Source of the DNA: an uncultured Prevotellaceae bacterium
GTDB taxonomy: Bacteria; Bacteroidota; Bacteroidia; Bacteroidales; Bacteroidaceae
Reading direction: 5' to 3'
NCBI GenBank assembly: GCA_937910905.1
Contig: CALEPV010000044.1
Location: 1-64,000 of the forward strand
Length of the DNA: 64,000 nucleotides
In this document: positions 24,853-34,388 of the stretch, one piece after another
Numbering within the stretch: position 1 is the first letter of the stretch
Layout: the number at the start of each line of letters is the position of its first letter
Notes under the pieces: model-generated
Database searches by the model: none
What the model saw: only the letters and a program-made list of their open reading frames with translations
Told to the model about the DNA's origin: nothing
Program-made: the position numbers and the translations under genes

Positions 24853-27800
24853 TCAGATGGCTGCGATGTCTTCAGCCTCTATCATGCGGAATGTCTCGGG
24901 CGTACGCTTGTCGTCCGGCAGTTCGCTGACGCGCATACTGAGGTTCTGTATGGTCTGCGAGAAGAAGTTGCGTATGGCACGTGCGTTGCCGAAGTTGGCA
25001 TCCTTGTTGGCGTGCATTTCGGCGATGCGCTGGTAGGCCAGACCTTCAGCGTCGGGCGCAAGGGTGTAGTTCTTCTTCTTGACCATCAGCATGAATATCT
25101 CTACCAGCTCGCTTACGGTGTAGTCCTTGATGTGCAGCCGATAGTTGAAGCGGCTGGCCAAGCCAGGGTTCGTCTGGAGGAACTGCTCCATCTCACGCTG
25201 ATAGCCCGCAGCTACTACGACGAACTTGCCTGCGTCGTCCTCCATGCGCTTCATCAGCGTCTCGATGGCTTCCTTACCGTACTGGTCGTTGTTCTGCGAC
25301 AGCGTATAGGCCTCGTCAATGAACAGTATGCCACCCATGGCACGTTCAATGTAGCTGTTGACCAGCTTGGGCGTCTCGCCCATGTACTTGCCTACGAGCT
25401 GTGAGCGGTCGGTCTCGATGACCTTGCTGGATGGCAGCAGACCTACACTCTGCAGCACCTGACCCAGTGTGCGCGTGATGGTGGTTTTGCCGGTACCAGG
25501 GTTACCTGTCAGGATGATGTTCACCACAGGCAGCTCTACATCGCCAAGCCCCATGCGGGCACGATCCTGCAGGAACATGGTCTGGGCTGCCAGGCGGCGT
25601 ATAGTCTCCTTGACCTCAGTCATGCCGATGAAGTCGCGGTCCATAGCGCGTGTCACTTCGTCGATAGGCTTGGCCTTGTCTGTCTGCTCGCCTTCGATGT
25701 CGCGCAGCGTCAGCTCGTACATCAGCTCAGAGTTGAACATAGCGTTGTCGGCTATCTCCTGCATCAGGCGCTTGCTCTGTGCGGCCACGGCGTTGTCGAA
25801 TGCACGACGCACCTCGCGGGCATTGCCGAAGTCCTTGGTGCGCTGTGCGTACATGCGCTCGAAGAAAGTGCGTGCGCCCTCCTTCGTCTGTTCGCTCATG
25901 GTGAACTTCTTCTCGGCACACATGCGCTCAAATATCTCATAGAGCTCTGCGGCACTGTAGTCGTCGAAGTGTATGGTGTCGGTGAAGCGGCTGCGCAGGC
26001 CCGGGTTGGTGTCCATGAACTTCTCCATCTCGGCAGGATAGCCGGCCAGTATGCAGATGAACTTGCCACGGTCATCCTCTAGTCGCTTCAGCAGGGTGTC
26101 CACAGCTTCGCGCCCGAAGGTGTCGAGGTCGGACGACATCAGGGTGTAGGCCTCATCGATGAACAGCACGCCGCCCAGCGCCTTGTCCACCAGCTGGTTG
26201 GTCTTGATGGCTGTCTGGCCCACGAAGCCTGCTACGAGCGAGCTGCGGTCGGCTTCCACCAGCTGGCCTGTCTTGACCAGTCCCAATGCATGGAACACGT
26301 CGGCCATGATGCGGGCCACTGTGGTTTTACCTGTGCCGGGATTGCCGGTGAACACGTAGTGGCGGCCACCGATGTCGTTGGTGTTGCCGCGCTTCACCTG
26401 CATCTGTATGTAGGAGCACAGGCTCTCCACTTCCTCCTTGACGCTGCGCATACCGACCAGCTTGTCGAAACGTTTCAGTATCTCATGGAAGTCGAGCTCC
26501 ACAGGTGCATCGTATGGTACATCGGAAGCCGTGAAGGTGAGCAGGGCCTCGTCGGTCATCTCGGCTGGCGTGAGCTTATGCACGCGCTCTGCCTGACGGC
26601 TGCACATCTGCTCAAACAGCTGGCGCACGGCACGGCCGTTTGCAAAGGTCTTGTCGCGTGTCTCGTACATGGCATTGATGGCCATGCGGACACGTTCCTT
26701 CGCGCTATCGTCCATGCGGTAGTCGGTGTGGCGTACGAAGACTTCCAGTATCTGATACAGCTCATCGGCATTGTAGTCCTCTATATTGATGAACCGGTTG
26801 AAGCGGCTGCGTATGCCTGGGTTGGCGCGGAACAGGTTCTCCATCTCCGAGCGGTAGCCTGCGGCAATCACCACGAACTTGCCCCGGTCGTCCTCCATGC
26901 GTTTCATCAGGCGCTCCAGAGCTTGTGTGCCAAGCTCGTCCTTCGAACCGTCCTCCTTGGCAGGAGCCAGTGTGTAGGCCTCGTCGATGAACAGAATGCC
27001 ACCCATTGCCTTGTCGCACAGGCGGTCCACCACCTTCGGTGTTTCGCCCATGTAGGAACTGACCATCTGCGAGCGGTCCACTTCCACGACGTGGCCGCTG
27101 TCCAGATAGCCTATGGCCTCGAATATCTCGCCCAGCTTGCGGGCTATGCTCGTCTTGCCAGTACCGGGATTGCCAGTGAGTATGAGGTGTATACTGAGCT
27201 GCTTGTTGCCGCCTATGCCGCGCTGCTGGCGCTGCATCTCGGCCTGCACCTCCCATGCAATCTCCTTGATTGCCTGCTTCACCTCGGTCATACCCACGAA
27301 GTCGTCCATGTCGGCCAGAATCTCTTCGAGCGTCTGTTCCTTCGGTACGTCGCCGCGGATATCCTCTTCCAGCACTTCCAGGTTGTCGTTACTGATGCCT
27401 CGCGATATGAACGATGAGAAGATGTCTTCAGCTTCCTGCATGGCCAGATGGCCGTTGCCGAAGCTGGCATCGCGTGTCTTGCACTTGTACTTGAAGAAGC
27501 GTAGCATCTTCTTGGCAGCCTCGGGGGTGTACTCTTCAAGTCCGAACTGCTGCTTGAGGAAATACTTGCACAGCGCCGTCATCTCCTCGAAACCGTATGG
27601 CTTGAGGCGCAGTAGGTACTTGAAGCGGTTGCGCGCAGACGGGTTCTTCTCGAAGAACTCCTCCAGTCCGCCAGGCAGTCCGGCCAGCACCACGATGGGA
27701 CTGCCGTGCCAGCTGTCCATACTCACGAAGAGCTTGTCCAGCGGATTGACTTGATTGGAGTAACTGTCCGGTAGCAGCTTCTGCACGTTGTCGAACACCA

Positions 27801-28182
27801 GCATACCGCCCTTCGCCTTCTTGATGTTCTCATCCCAGTGCTCCACAAAGCGGTTGTAGTCCACGGCATCAACCACGGTCACATTGTCGTTGTCGGTGAG
27901 CTTGTTCTGGTGGAAGTACTCGGCCATAGCCTGTGCCAGAGTGGTCTTGCCTGTACCACTCTCACCGATGATGATGGTGTCTGCACTGAGACGTATGTCG
28001 CGCGTCTCGCGGCGTGAGCGTATGAAGCTGTAGGTATCTACCACAGACTTGAGCTGTGCCTTCACATCATCGCGTCCTATGATTTGGTCGAGGGCATTGG
28101 AGTCGACCTCTATCTCGTGACCGCACCATTTGCAGAACTTTGCGCTGGAACGGTTCTCCTTGTTGCAGTGTTTGCAAATCAT
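24853..28182 (-). CDS. Four-module AAA+ ATPase (CbbX/SpoVK/EccA-like) with zinc ribbon
   Basis: 1109-residue cytosolic ATPase. It begins with a zinc ribbon (CKHCNKENRSSAKFCKWCG, 3-21). Four AAA+ modules follow, with Walker A at about 73-80 (GESGTGKT), 337-344, 613-620 and 893-900 (GNPGTGKT each). Modules 2-4 have intact Walker B (LFIDEAYTL) and arginine-containing SRF segments. Module 1 is divergent: its Walker B is MLVFDNVQK, lacking the catalytic glutamate. CbbX/SpoVK relatives act as remodelling hexamers with one or two modules, so four in one chain is notable. Lies 9 bp after the kinase gene; probably works on, or is controlled by, the phosphosignalling proteins. Confidence 0.92.
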   Translation of the reverse strand: MICKHCNKENRSSAKFCKWCGHEIEVDSNALDQIIGRDDVKAQLKSVVDTYSFIRSRRETRDIRLSADTIIIGESGTGKTTLAQAMAEYFHQNKLTDNDNVTVVDAVDYNRFVEHWDENIKKAKGGMLVFDNVQKLLPDSYSNQVNPLDKLFVSMDSWHGSPIVVLAGLPGGLEEFFEKNPSARNRFKYLLRLKPYGFEEMTALCKYFLKQQFGLEEYTPEAAKKMLRFFKYKCKTRDASFGNGHLAMQEAEDIFSSFISRGISNDNLEVLEEDIRGDVPKEQTLEEILADMDDFVGMTEVKQAIKEIAWEVQAEMQRQQRGIGGNKQLSIHLILTGNPGTGKTSIARKLGEIFEAIGYLDSGHVVEVDRSQMVSSYMGETPKVVDRLCDKAMGGILFIDEAYTLAPAKEDGSKDELGTQALERLMKRMEDDRGKFVVIAAGYRSEMENLFRANPGIRSRFNRFINIEDYNADELYQILEVFVRHTDYRMDDSAKERVRMAINAMYETRDKTFANGRAVRQLFEQMCSRQAERVHKLTPAEMTDEALLTFTASDVPYDAPVELDFHEILKRFDKLVGMRSVKEEVESLCSYIQMQVKRGNTNDIGGRHYVFTGNPGTGKTTVARIMADVFHALGLVKTGQLVEADRSSLVAGFVGQTAIKTNQLVDKALGGVLFIDEAYTLMSSDLDTFGREAVDTLLKRLEDDRGKFICILAGYPAEMEKFMDTNPGLRSRFTDTIHFDDYSAAELYEIFERMCAEKKFTMSEQTKEGARTFFERMYAQRTKDFGNAREVRRAFDNAVAAQSKRLMQEIADNAMFNSELMYELTLRDIEGEQTDKAKPIDEVTRAMDRDFIGMTEVKETIRRLAAQTMFLQDRARMGLGDVELPVVNIILTGNPGTGKTTITRTLGQVLQSVGLLPSSKVIETDRSQLVGKYMGETPKLVNSYIERAMGGILFIDEAYTLSQNNDQYGKEAIETLMKRMEDDAGKFVVVAAGYQREMEQFLQTNPGLASRFNYRLHIKDYTVSELVEIFMLMVKKKNYTLAPDAEGLAYQRIAEMHANKDANFGNARAIRNFFSQTIQNLSMRVSELPDDKRTPETFRMIEAEDIAAI

Positions 28183-28191
28183 GGCTGGGTA

Positions 28192-31100
28192 TTATAGCGT
28201 GTTTTTGATTTGATGTTCGAAGTCCCAGATGCGCAGCTTCCATGTCCATACATCTGGTGGCGTATGACCAAGCAGGCTGGGATGATACCATACGAAGAGC
28301 ATTATCAGTACGAAGAACAGTATGGACCATGCTATGCAGTTGAGCACACGCTCATCGCTGGTCGCCTTGGCTTCCTTCACGGCATCGTTAAGCAGCGCGA
28401 AGTTGGAGCCCTTGAACTTGAATGAGTGCGTCTTGAACGTATGGTAAAGCTGCTCTTGCAGTGCTTTGTCGTGGTCTATCTCAAACACCGCCTTGAGCTG
28501 TTGCAGTTGCTCGTCTGTGGTGTTGAAAGCTGTGAACCATGCTACGGCTACGTACACCAGGCTCATCAGCACACCAACTGTCGTCAGCCAGTTCGGGAAG
28601 TGGAAGCAGCAGAAGTCAAGAATGCTGGCCGGTATCCATGATGAGGCAGCACCTATGGCTGCCCACAGCACGCCCATCAGCACTCCGTGACCCCGGAAGT
28701 AGCTGTAGAATGCACCCATCGCTCCCATAGCCAGGCCTACAGGTATGCACACGTAGTAGTATATATAGCTGTGGAACAAGCTGAAGTTCTCCTGGAAGTG
28801 TATGCCAAAGGTCGCGAGCAGCACTATCCACAGTGTGGCCAGGCCGAAGAAGCCTATCATCCACGAGCGTTTGCGGCGCTGGCTGTGATTCCAGTCGGCA
28901 CGGCTCTGTGCCACCTTCTCGTTCATTTCGTCCTGCGCCTTGGTGAAGCGCTTGTAGTGTATGTCGGCAGGGTCGCACTGTCCTATGAGCATCAGGTAGT
29001 CCTCCAGTCGGTGCTCGCGGCTCATCGGCTCGTCCCAGCGGCCGTTGGGGTCTTCGTGGTAGAATACAGACATCCACTGGCGCAGAGAGCCTACGCGAAC
29101 CTCCTCGCGCAGTACGCGGCGGTCTATGTCTGTCACTTCCTCAGGGTAGCGTATTTCCACATCATTGCCATCCTCGTTGAAGTGGTATAGCGGATGACCG
29201 CCCATTCCTACGCATAGCTTATAAGCTGCGGTCTTGGCATCATAGAATCCCATGCGGTCGCGGTTCTCCTTGCTGTCCACAGGCAGACATTGGTCTAGCA
29301 GCTGCAGCGTGTGGGTCCATTGGTGCATGGCGGCATACTGGTAGAGCCTGCCGCGCGGCTGAAGATAGTCCTCCAGCGCTTCAGTGAAGCTCTCATTGCC
29401 AAGGTGCTGGCATTGCTGCAGCTGCTTGGCCAGCAGCCCAGCCACCTGCATCTCGCTGTTGGCCTCGCGCAGGTCAAAGGCGGCTGTACGGTCTATATTA
29501 TATAATATGGTATATGCGCGCGTGCGTGTAGGCATACGCTGCTGCTCGCACAGCACGCGTGTGCTCTCGCACAGAGCCACCTCGCAGTGGCGGTACATCC
29601 ATGCCAGCAGCCGCCCGTCTGTGATAGCCTGCCATTCGGCTTCAGTGCGCTCGCTACTGCCGTAGGCCGCAACTATCTCAGGTATGGTGCTAGATGGTGC
29701 CGATGGCAGGAATGGCATCTCGCTGTCGGTCTCGTAGATGGATTTCAGCAGAGCCGTGATGTCGGCATGGTCGGAGCTGAAGTAGTCGCGTATGCGGTTG
29801 ATGTCGGCATCGCTGTGCGTCTCCAAGTATAGGAAGTATGGATGGAACCTGTCCTTGAGCAGCACCAGATAGTCGGCACTGTGCTGCATCAGGCTGAGGC
29901 TGATGCTGTGCAGGCTGGTGCACGGCGTGCCCTTCACGTCGTAGAACGGGAATTTGGGGTCGAGAGTGTAGATGGCACTGAGCAGACCAGCCTGGGGCTG
30001 TTTGGGGTAGCGGTGCTCCACGATGTCGGTGAGCATCACTGCCATCTTTGCGTTGCCGCACTCGTCGAGCCATGTGCTGATGCGTTTGTTGTATAGGAAA
30101 CTGATTCCGATTTCGCGGTTGTCGTAGAGCAGAGGTACAAGCTCCTTGACATCGTGTGCTATGAGGTTGCGCTCGGCATCGAGGATGAATGTCTTGTAGC
30201 GCAGGTAGGCGCTGCTCTGGTCCACGGCCACCTCTTCGCCCTTGAACCAGCGCTCTATCTCGTTGTATCCCCAGCGTCGCTTAGGGTTGATGCTGGTGAG
30301 ACCGCGTATGAGCATACCTACGCGTGGCGGCACCTCCGACAGCTGCGGTATGCGGCCCTCCTGCTTCATGCGTATCATGTCGCGCTCGTTGCGGCCGAAT
30401 GGCATTCGTCCGAGCCATAGATACAGCAGGGTGATGCCTAGCGAGTAGTAGTCGCTCTTGTAGTTGATTTCCACCTCGCCATCGATCACATCGTCGTACA
30501 TCTCTGGCGCAGCGAAGGCTGGAGTGCGTGCCTGTGTGGTGCGAATCAGCTCGTCGCGGTCGTCAAACGGGGTGCTGATGCCGAAGTCGCCAAGCACCAC
30601 CTGGCGGTGTTTCTCGTCGCGGAAGAAGAAGTTGGCTGGCTTGATGTCCTTGTGTATGATGCCTGCGTTGTGGCAGCAAGCCAGTGCAGCACCCGCCTGC
30701 AGGGCTATTGCACGGAACTGGTTGAAGTTGCCTTCCAGCTGATACTCCTTCAGCGTGCCTCCGCGCAGATACTCCATGAGTTCGTAGTCGCGCTCCTGTC
30801 CTCCTACAAAGGTGTGACCGTACTCATATACACGCATCACCATCTCCACGTCTATGGAGCATACGGATTGCAGTATGCGCTCCTGGAAGTGGTAGTTCGG
30901 ATAATAAATCTTCAGCACATACTTTTGCCCGTCTCGTTCTACCAAGTACACCTGTGCCTCGCCGCTCTCCATGGCAAAACGCGATATGCACTGGTAGGCG
31001 TAGCCGTTGAGCATAAACCAGCTGCTGTCTGCTGCCACCTTGTCCATGCGTGGTTTGTCGGGCTGCACGGTAAAACTCGTGTTGCCGTCCAGCCCGTTGT

Positions 31101-31251
31101 TGGCTTTGATGATGCGCATACCTTGCTTGCCATCGGCCCGGCTCGTAGCATCCGATGACTGCTGCGTAGGCTGTGTGGTGGGTTGTGTCGTTGTGGCAGG
31201 AACACCTTGTGTGTTCTCGTCAATACGTGATGTCTTCTCGTTGTCTTCCAT
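28192..31251 (-). CDS. Membrane-anchored Ser/Thr protein kinase
   Basis: 1019 residues. A Thr/Gln-rich linker of about 75 residues precedes a Hanks-type kinase domain: lysine in YVLKIYY (K114), catalytic loop HKDIKPAN (200-207), GDFG (221-224) and AAPE (247-250). The activation loop is Thr-rich (IRTTQARTP). A large central part (about 340-800) has no motif I recognise and looks helical. Five or so membrane spans follow: WMIGFFGLATLWIVLLATFG, IYYYVCIPVGLAMGAMGAF, VLMGVLWAAIGAASSWIP, WLTTVGVLMSLVYVAVAWF and IAWSILFFVLIMLFVW. All catalytic residues are present. It is 22 bp after the zinc-ribbon gene and 9 bp before the AAA+ gene. Confidence 0.92.
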   Translation of the reverse strand: MEDNEKTSRIDENTQGVPATTTQPTTQPTQQSSDATSRADGKQGMRIIKANNGLDGNTSFTVQPDKPRMDKVAADSSWFMLNGYAYQCISRFAMESGEAQVYLVERDGQKYVLKIYYPNYHFQERILQSVCSIDVEMVMRVYEYGHTFVGGQERDYELMEYLRGGTLKEYQLEGNFNQFRAIALQAGAALACCHNAGIIHKDIKPANFFFRDEKHRQVVLGDFGISTPFDDRDELIRTTQARTPAFAAPEMYDDVIDGEVEINYKSDYYSLGITLLYLWLGRMPFGRNERDMIRMKQEGRIPQLSEVPPRVGMLIRGLTSINPKRRWGYNEIERWFKGEEVAVDQSSAYLRYKTFILDAERNLIAHDVKELVPLLYDNREIGISFLYNKRISTWLDECGNAKMAVMLTDIVEHRYPKQPQAGLLSAIYTLDPKFPFYDVKGTPCTSLHSISLSLMQHSADYLVLLKDRFHPYFLYLETHSDADINRIRDYFSSDHADITALLKSIYETDSEMPFLPSAPSSTIPEIVAAYGSSERTEAEWQAITDGRLLAWMYRHCEVALCESTRVLCEQQRMPTRTRAYTILYNIDRTAAFDLREANSEMQVAGLLAKQLQQCQHLGNESFTEALEDYLQPRGRLYQYAAMHQWTHTLQLLDQCLPVDSKENRDRMGFYDAKTAAYKLCVGMGGHPLYHFNEDGNDVEIRYPEEVTDIDRRVLREEVRVGSLRQWMSVFYHEDPNGRWDEPMSREHRLEDYLMLIGQCDPADIHYKRFTKAQDEMNEKVAQSRADWNHSQRRKRSWMIGFFGLATLWIVLLATFGIHFQENFSLFHSYIYYYVCIPVGLAMGAMGAFYSYFRGHGVLMGVLWAAIGAASSWIPASILDFCCFHFPNWLTTVGVLMSLVYVAVAWFTAFNTTDEQLQQLKAVFEIDHDKALQEQLYHTFKTHSFKFKGSNFALLNDAVKEAKATSDERVLNCIAWSILFFVLIMLFVWYHPSLLGHTPPDVWTWKLRIWDFEHQIKNTL

Positions 31252-31273
31252 AGTTGAGGGTTGTGCTATGGTG

Positions 31274-32287
31274 TTATTTATCGCTTACGAGGTTGTTCTC
31301 TTCGTTCCCGCTCAGTATCACCCATTTGCCACCCTGCTGTGGACAGGCACAGGCCAGGGGCGACGGGTGCAGGGCGTTCTTGTAGTGGCATCGCCAGGCG
31401 AGCCTGCTGATGTGCGGCTTGGCAGCCATTGCGGTGTTGCGTGCCTTGGCAGGATTGGGCATGGCCGGCAGCTCCATTTGGTCTAGCAGGCCTTGCAGCT
31501 GCTTGCGTGTCTCCTCAATGCGCTGCTTCAGCACATCGGTGGTGAAATTGGTCTGTGTCTCGCTGCTGAGTGTGGCTTCGGGGTAGGCTTCGTCGCCCAT
31601 CTCGTGCAGTAGTGTCATTACCCTGTCGCGCAGCTCACGGATGCGTTCGCGGTTGGTCCTGTCTTGCTTGCTCTCAATGGGCTTTGTGCGCCACAGCTGC
31701 TCCAGCTCTTCCTCCAGTTGCCGCACTTTTTGTGCGAAGGGTACATCCCATGCGTGTTCCTGAGCCATGCGTGCGCGGTCGGTGAGCGGTGTGCCGCAGT
31801 GCTCGCAGAAACCGAAGTGTCCTATGGTGTGACAAGTTGGGCAGGTGATGCCCTTGCGCGGCGAACCGCATTCCTGGCAGTACTCGTCGGTAGCGGACAT
31901 CGGAGCGTAGCAGAACGAGCAACGGTCTGTGCCGATGTAGTTGTGGCACACTTCGCAATAGTCTATGCCTGCTGGCACGTGCGAGCCGCAATGAGGACAC
32001 ACGATGTCCTTGAGTGGCTGGCCGCACTGCTCGCAGAACATGGCCTGCGGGTCGTTGTTGGTTCCGCACTTCGGGCATCGCTGCGAACCCAGGAAGTCCA
32101 TCAGTGCGGCAGATGCACCCATGTTGACCATAGCGCCTGGCCTGCTTGCAGACTGTTGTGGCGTTGCAGCCTGTGCCGGTTGTGCGGCGGGCTGCATCAT
32201 CTGGCGGCTGTTGGCAGCAAAAGACTGTTGACCTTTCATGGTCTGTTGCTCATCGGGGAATGCCATAATACTTACGCTATTTTGCAT
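31274..32287 (-). CDS. Multiple zinc-ribbon protein with coiled-coil-like C-terminus
   Basis: 337 residues. After a Gln/Ala-rich N-terminus, residues about 75-170 contain serial CxxC ribbons (RCPKCGTNNDPQAMFCEQCG, IVCPHCGSHVPAGIDYCEVC, RCSFCYAPMSATDEYCQECG, ITCPTCHTIGHFGFCEHCG). A charged helical part follows (KVRQLEEELEQLWRTK and TDVLKQRIEETRKQLQGLLD), likely a coiled coil. No enzyme motif is seen. The same ribbon type opens the AAA+ and FHA proteins of this operon, so it may be the common adaptor. The last 45 residues contain HYKNALHPSPLACACPQQGG, which looks like a small beta domain. Confidence 0.82.
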   Translation of the reverse strand: MQNSVSIMAFPDEQQTMKGQQSFAANSRQMMQPAAQPAQAATPQQSASRPGAMVNMGASAALMDFLGSQRCPKCGTNNDPQAMFCEQCGQPLKDIVCPHCGSHVPAGIDYCEVCHNYIGTDRCSFCYAPMSATDEYCQECGSPRKGITCPTCHTIGHFGFCEHCGTPLTDRARMAQEHAWDVPFAQKVRQLEEELEQLWRTKPIESKQDRTNRERIRELRDRVMTLLHEMGDEAYPEATLSSETQTNFTTDVLKQRIEETRKQLQGLLDQMELPAMPNPAKARNTAMAAKPHISRLAWRCHYKNALHPSPLACACPQQGGKWVILSGNEENNLVSDK

Positions 32288-32297
32288 TGTTACATTT

Positions 32298-34346
32298 CTA
32301 CCAAATGCTCACCCTCTGTTCCTTTGGCACGAACATCGGGTCTTGCTCGGTGATGCCGAATGCCTCATACCAGGCATCGATATGCGGCAGTGCGCCATTC
32401 ACGCGCCAGCGGCCCAGTGCGTGAGGGTCGCTCTTGGTGCGGCGACGTATCTCCTCGTCGCGTATGTTGCCAGCCCACACGCCGGCGTAGGCCAGGAAGA
32501 AGCGCTGTTCAGGCGTGAAGCCGTCGCGTGTCTCCAGCGGGTGGTCCTTGGTTGCGTTCTTGAATGCTTGGAAGGCTACCATCAGTCCGCCGTGGTCGGC
32601 CATGTTCTCGCCCAGTGTCAGCTGGCCGTTGCCGTGCAGCTCTGGGTCGGCACCGCTGGCTGGCAGCACAACTATGCTGTTGAAGAAGTCGCGCATCACG
32701 TGTGTGCGCTCCTCAAAGCGCTGTGTATCCTCAGCTGTCCACCACTGACGCAGATTGCCGTCTTTGTCGTACTTGGCACCTTGATCGTCGAAGCCGTGGG
32801 TCATCTCGTGGCCTATCACCACACCGATGGCACCGTAGTTGAATGCATCGTCGGCCTGCATGTCGAAGAATGGTGGCTGCAGTATGCCTGCGGGGAAGCA
32901 TATCTCGTTGGTCGTTGGGTTGTAGTAGGCGTTGACGGTCTGTGGGTACATGTACCATTCTGTGTTGTCCACAGGCTTGTTCAGCTTGCGGTTTATCATG
33001 TCGTAGTGAGCCCAGCGTCTGGCAGCCTTGATGTTCTCCCAGTAGTTGCGTCCCAGCTCCATAGCCGAGTAGTCCTTCCACTTGTCGGGATAGCCCACCT
33101 TCACGATAAATGCATTCAGCTTGTCGTGGGCCACAGCCTTAGTGCTGTCGCTCATCCACTCCTGAGCGTCGATGCGCTCGCCAAGTGCTATCTGCAGGTT
33201 GCGTACCAGTTGTACCATGCGCTCTTTGGCCTCTGCGGGGAAGTACTTCTCTGCATAGAGCTTGCCCACAGCCTCGCCCAGAGCGCTCTCAACCGATGCT
33301 ACGGCACGCTTCCAGCGCGGACGGTCTTCCTCCTTGCCGCTCATCACCTTGCCGTAGAAGGCAAAGTCGGCAGCACGCATCTCATCGTTCAGGTAGCTCG
33401 ACGCTGCATTGATGAGCTGCCAGCTGATGTAGTCCTGCAGCACCCCGACAGGTGTCTCGTTCCAGATTGCTTCTACCTCGTGTAGTGTCTCTGGCTGACC
33501 TACGCTCACTGCCTTAATCTCACGCATACCCTGCTGTGCGAAATATACCTTCCAATCGATGCCGCTGAAGGCATTGCACAGGCTGTCGAGCGACATGCGG
33601 TTGTAGTTCCGCTCCGGGTCGCGCATCTCGGCAGCGCTACGGGTGGCCTGTGCCAGACGGTGCTCCAGCTCGAACACAGCGTTGGCCTGTGCCTCGGCTG
33701 CTGTGGAGTCGGCTGCTACGGCGCAGCGCAGGAAACGGTCGGTCATGTATGCCTTGTATGCGTCACGTATTGCTGTGGTGGCAGAGTCGGTGTCTATGTA
33801 GTACTCCTTCTCGCCCATCAGCAGGCCGCTGCTGTAGATGTGCACCAGATTGTTCTTGCTGTCCTTGATGTCGGCATCGATGTAGAGACCGAACAAACCG
33901 CCCACGCCGTCTACTTGCATGTTGGCATACAAGCGGAACAGCTGGTCGCGCTCCGTGCAGGCCTTGATGCGGCGCAGCTCCTCTTCTATAGGATAGATGC
34001 CCTGTTTGTTGAGGCTAACGCTGTCCATCGCGCTGTTGTACATAGCTGCTATCTTCTCTGCATCGCTGCCTTCGGGATTCTGGCGCGATGCGATGTCCAG
34101 TATCAGACCTTGCAGCTGTTCGGTGGTGTTCTCGGTCAGACGGTCGAATGAACCATAGCGGCTGTATTCAGCCTTCAGCGGGTTGGCAGCCATCCAGCCG
34201 CCGCAGGCATACTGGTAGAAGTCTGTTCCGGCTGCCACCGTGGTATCCATGTCGGCGGCGTTGAGGCCGGTGCTTTGTTGCTGCTTTTGGCAGGCAACTG
34301 TCATCAATGGCATAGCCATGAGCATAATGTAGTGTTTGCTTTTCAT
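32298..34346 (-). CDS. M13-family zinc metallopeptidase lipoprotein (PepO/neprilysin-like)
   Basis: 682-residue exported endopeptidase with a lipoprotein signal (MTVAC, Cys19). The M13 domains are complete: N-terminal domain DFYQYACGGWMAANPL, the substrate-binding NAYYNP (472-477), zinc site HEMTH (513-517), third ligand and partner ENMAD (E580, D584), and a C-terminal DPHALGRWRVNGALPHID segment. The C-terminal CxxW motif of typical members is replaced by VSIW. It sits between an ABC-F gene (42 bp) and the zinc-ribbon gene (10 bp), and may process small peptides at the cell surface. Confidence 0.94.
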   Translation of the reverse strand: MKSKHYIMLMAMPLMTVACQKQQQSTGLNAADMDTTVAAGTDFYQYACGGWMAANPLKAEYSRYGSFDRLTENTTEQLQGLILDIASRQNPEGSDAEKIAAMYNSAMDSVSLNKQGIYPIEEELRRIKACTERDQLFRLYANMQVDGVGGLFGLYIDADIKDSKNNLVHIYSSGLLMGEKEYYIDTDSATTAIRDAYKAYMTDRFLRCAVAADSTAAEAQANAVFELEHRLAQATRSAAEMRDPERNYNRMSLDSLCNAFSGIDWKVYFAQQGMREIKAVSVGQPETLHEVEAIWNETPVGVLQDYISWQLINAASSYLNDEMRAADFAFYGKVMSGKEEDRPRWKRAVASVESALGEAVGKLYAEKYFPAEAKERMVQLVRNLQIALGERIDAQEWMSDSTKAVAHDKLNAFIVKVGYPDKWKDYSAMELGRNYWENIKAARRWAHYDMINRKLNKPVDNTEWYMYPQTVNAYYNPTTNEICFPAGILQPPFFDMQADDAFNYGAIGVVIGHEMTHGFDDQGAKYDKDGNLRQWWTAEDTQRFEERTHVMRDFFNSIVVLPASGADPELHGNGQLTLGENMADHGGLMVAFQAFKNATKDHPLETRDGFTPEQRFFLAYAGVWAGNIRDEEIRRRTKSDPHALGRWRVNGALPHIDAWYEAFGITEQDPMFVPKEQRVSIW

Positions 34347-34388
34347 TGTATGGTGATTGTTTTTTCTTGCCGTTGTTGCATTATTGCA

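Noticed and set aside
32238..33485. 415-codon open frame on the plus strand over the M13 peptidase gene
   Set aside because: Cys/Val/His-rich shadow; the peptidase has all catalytic motifs on the minus strand.
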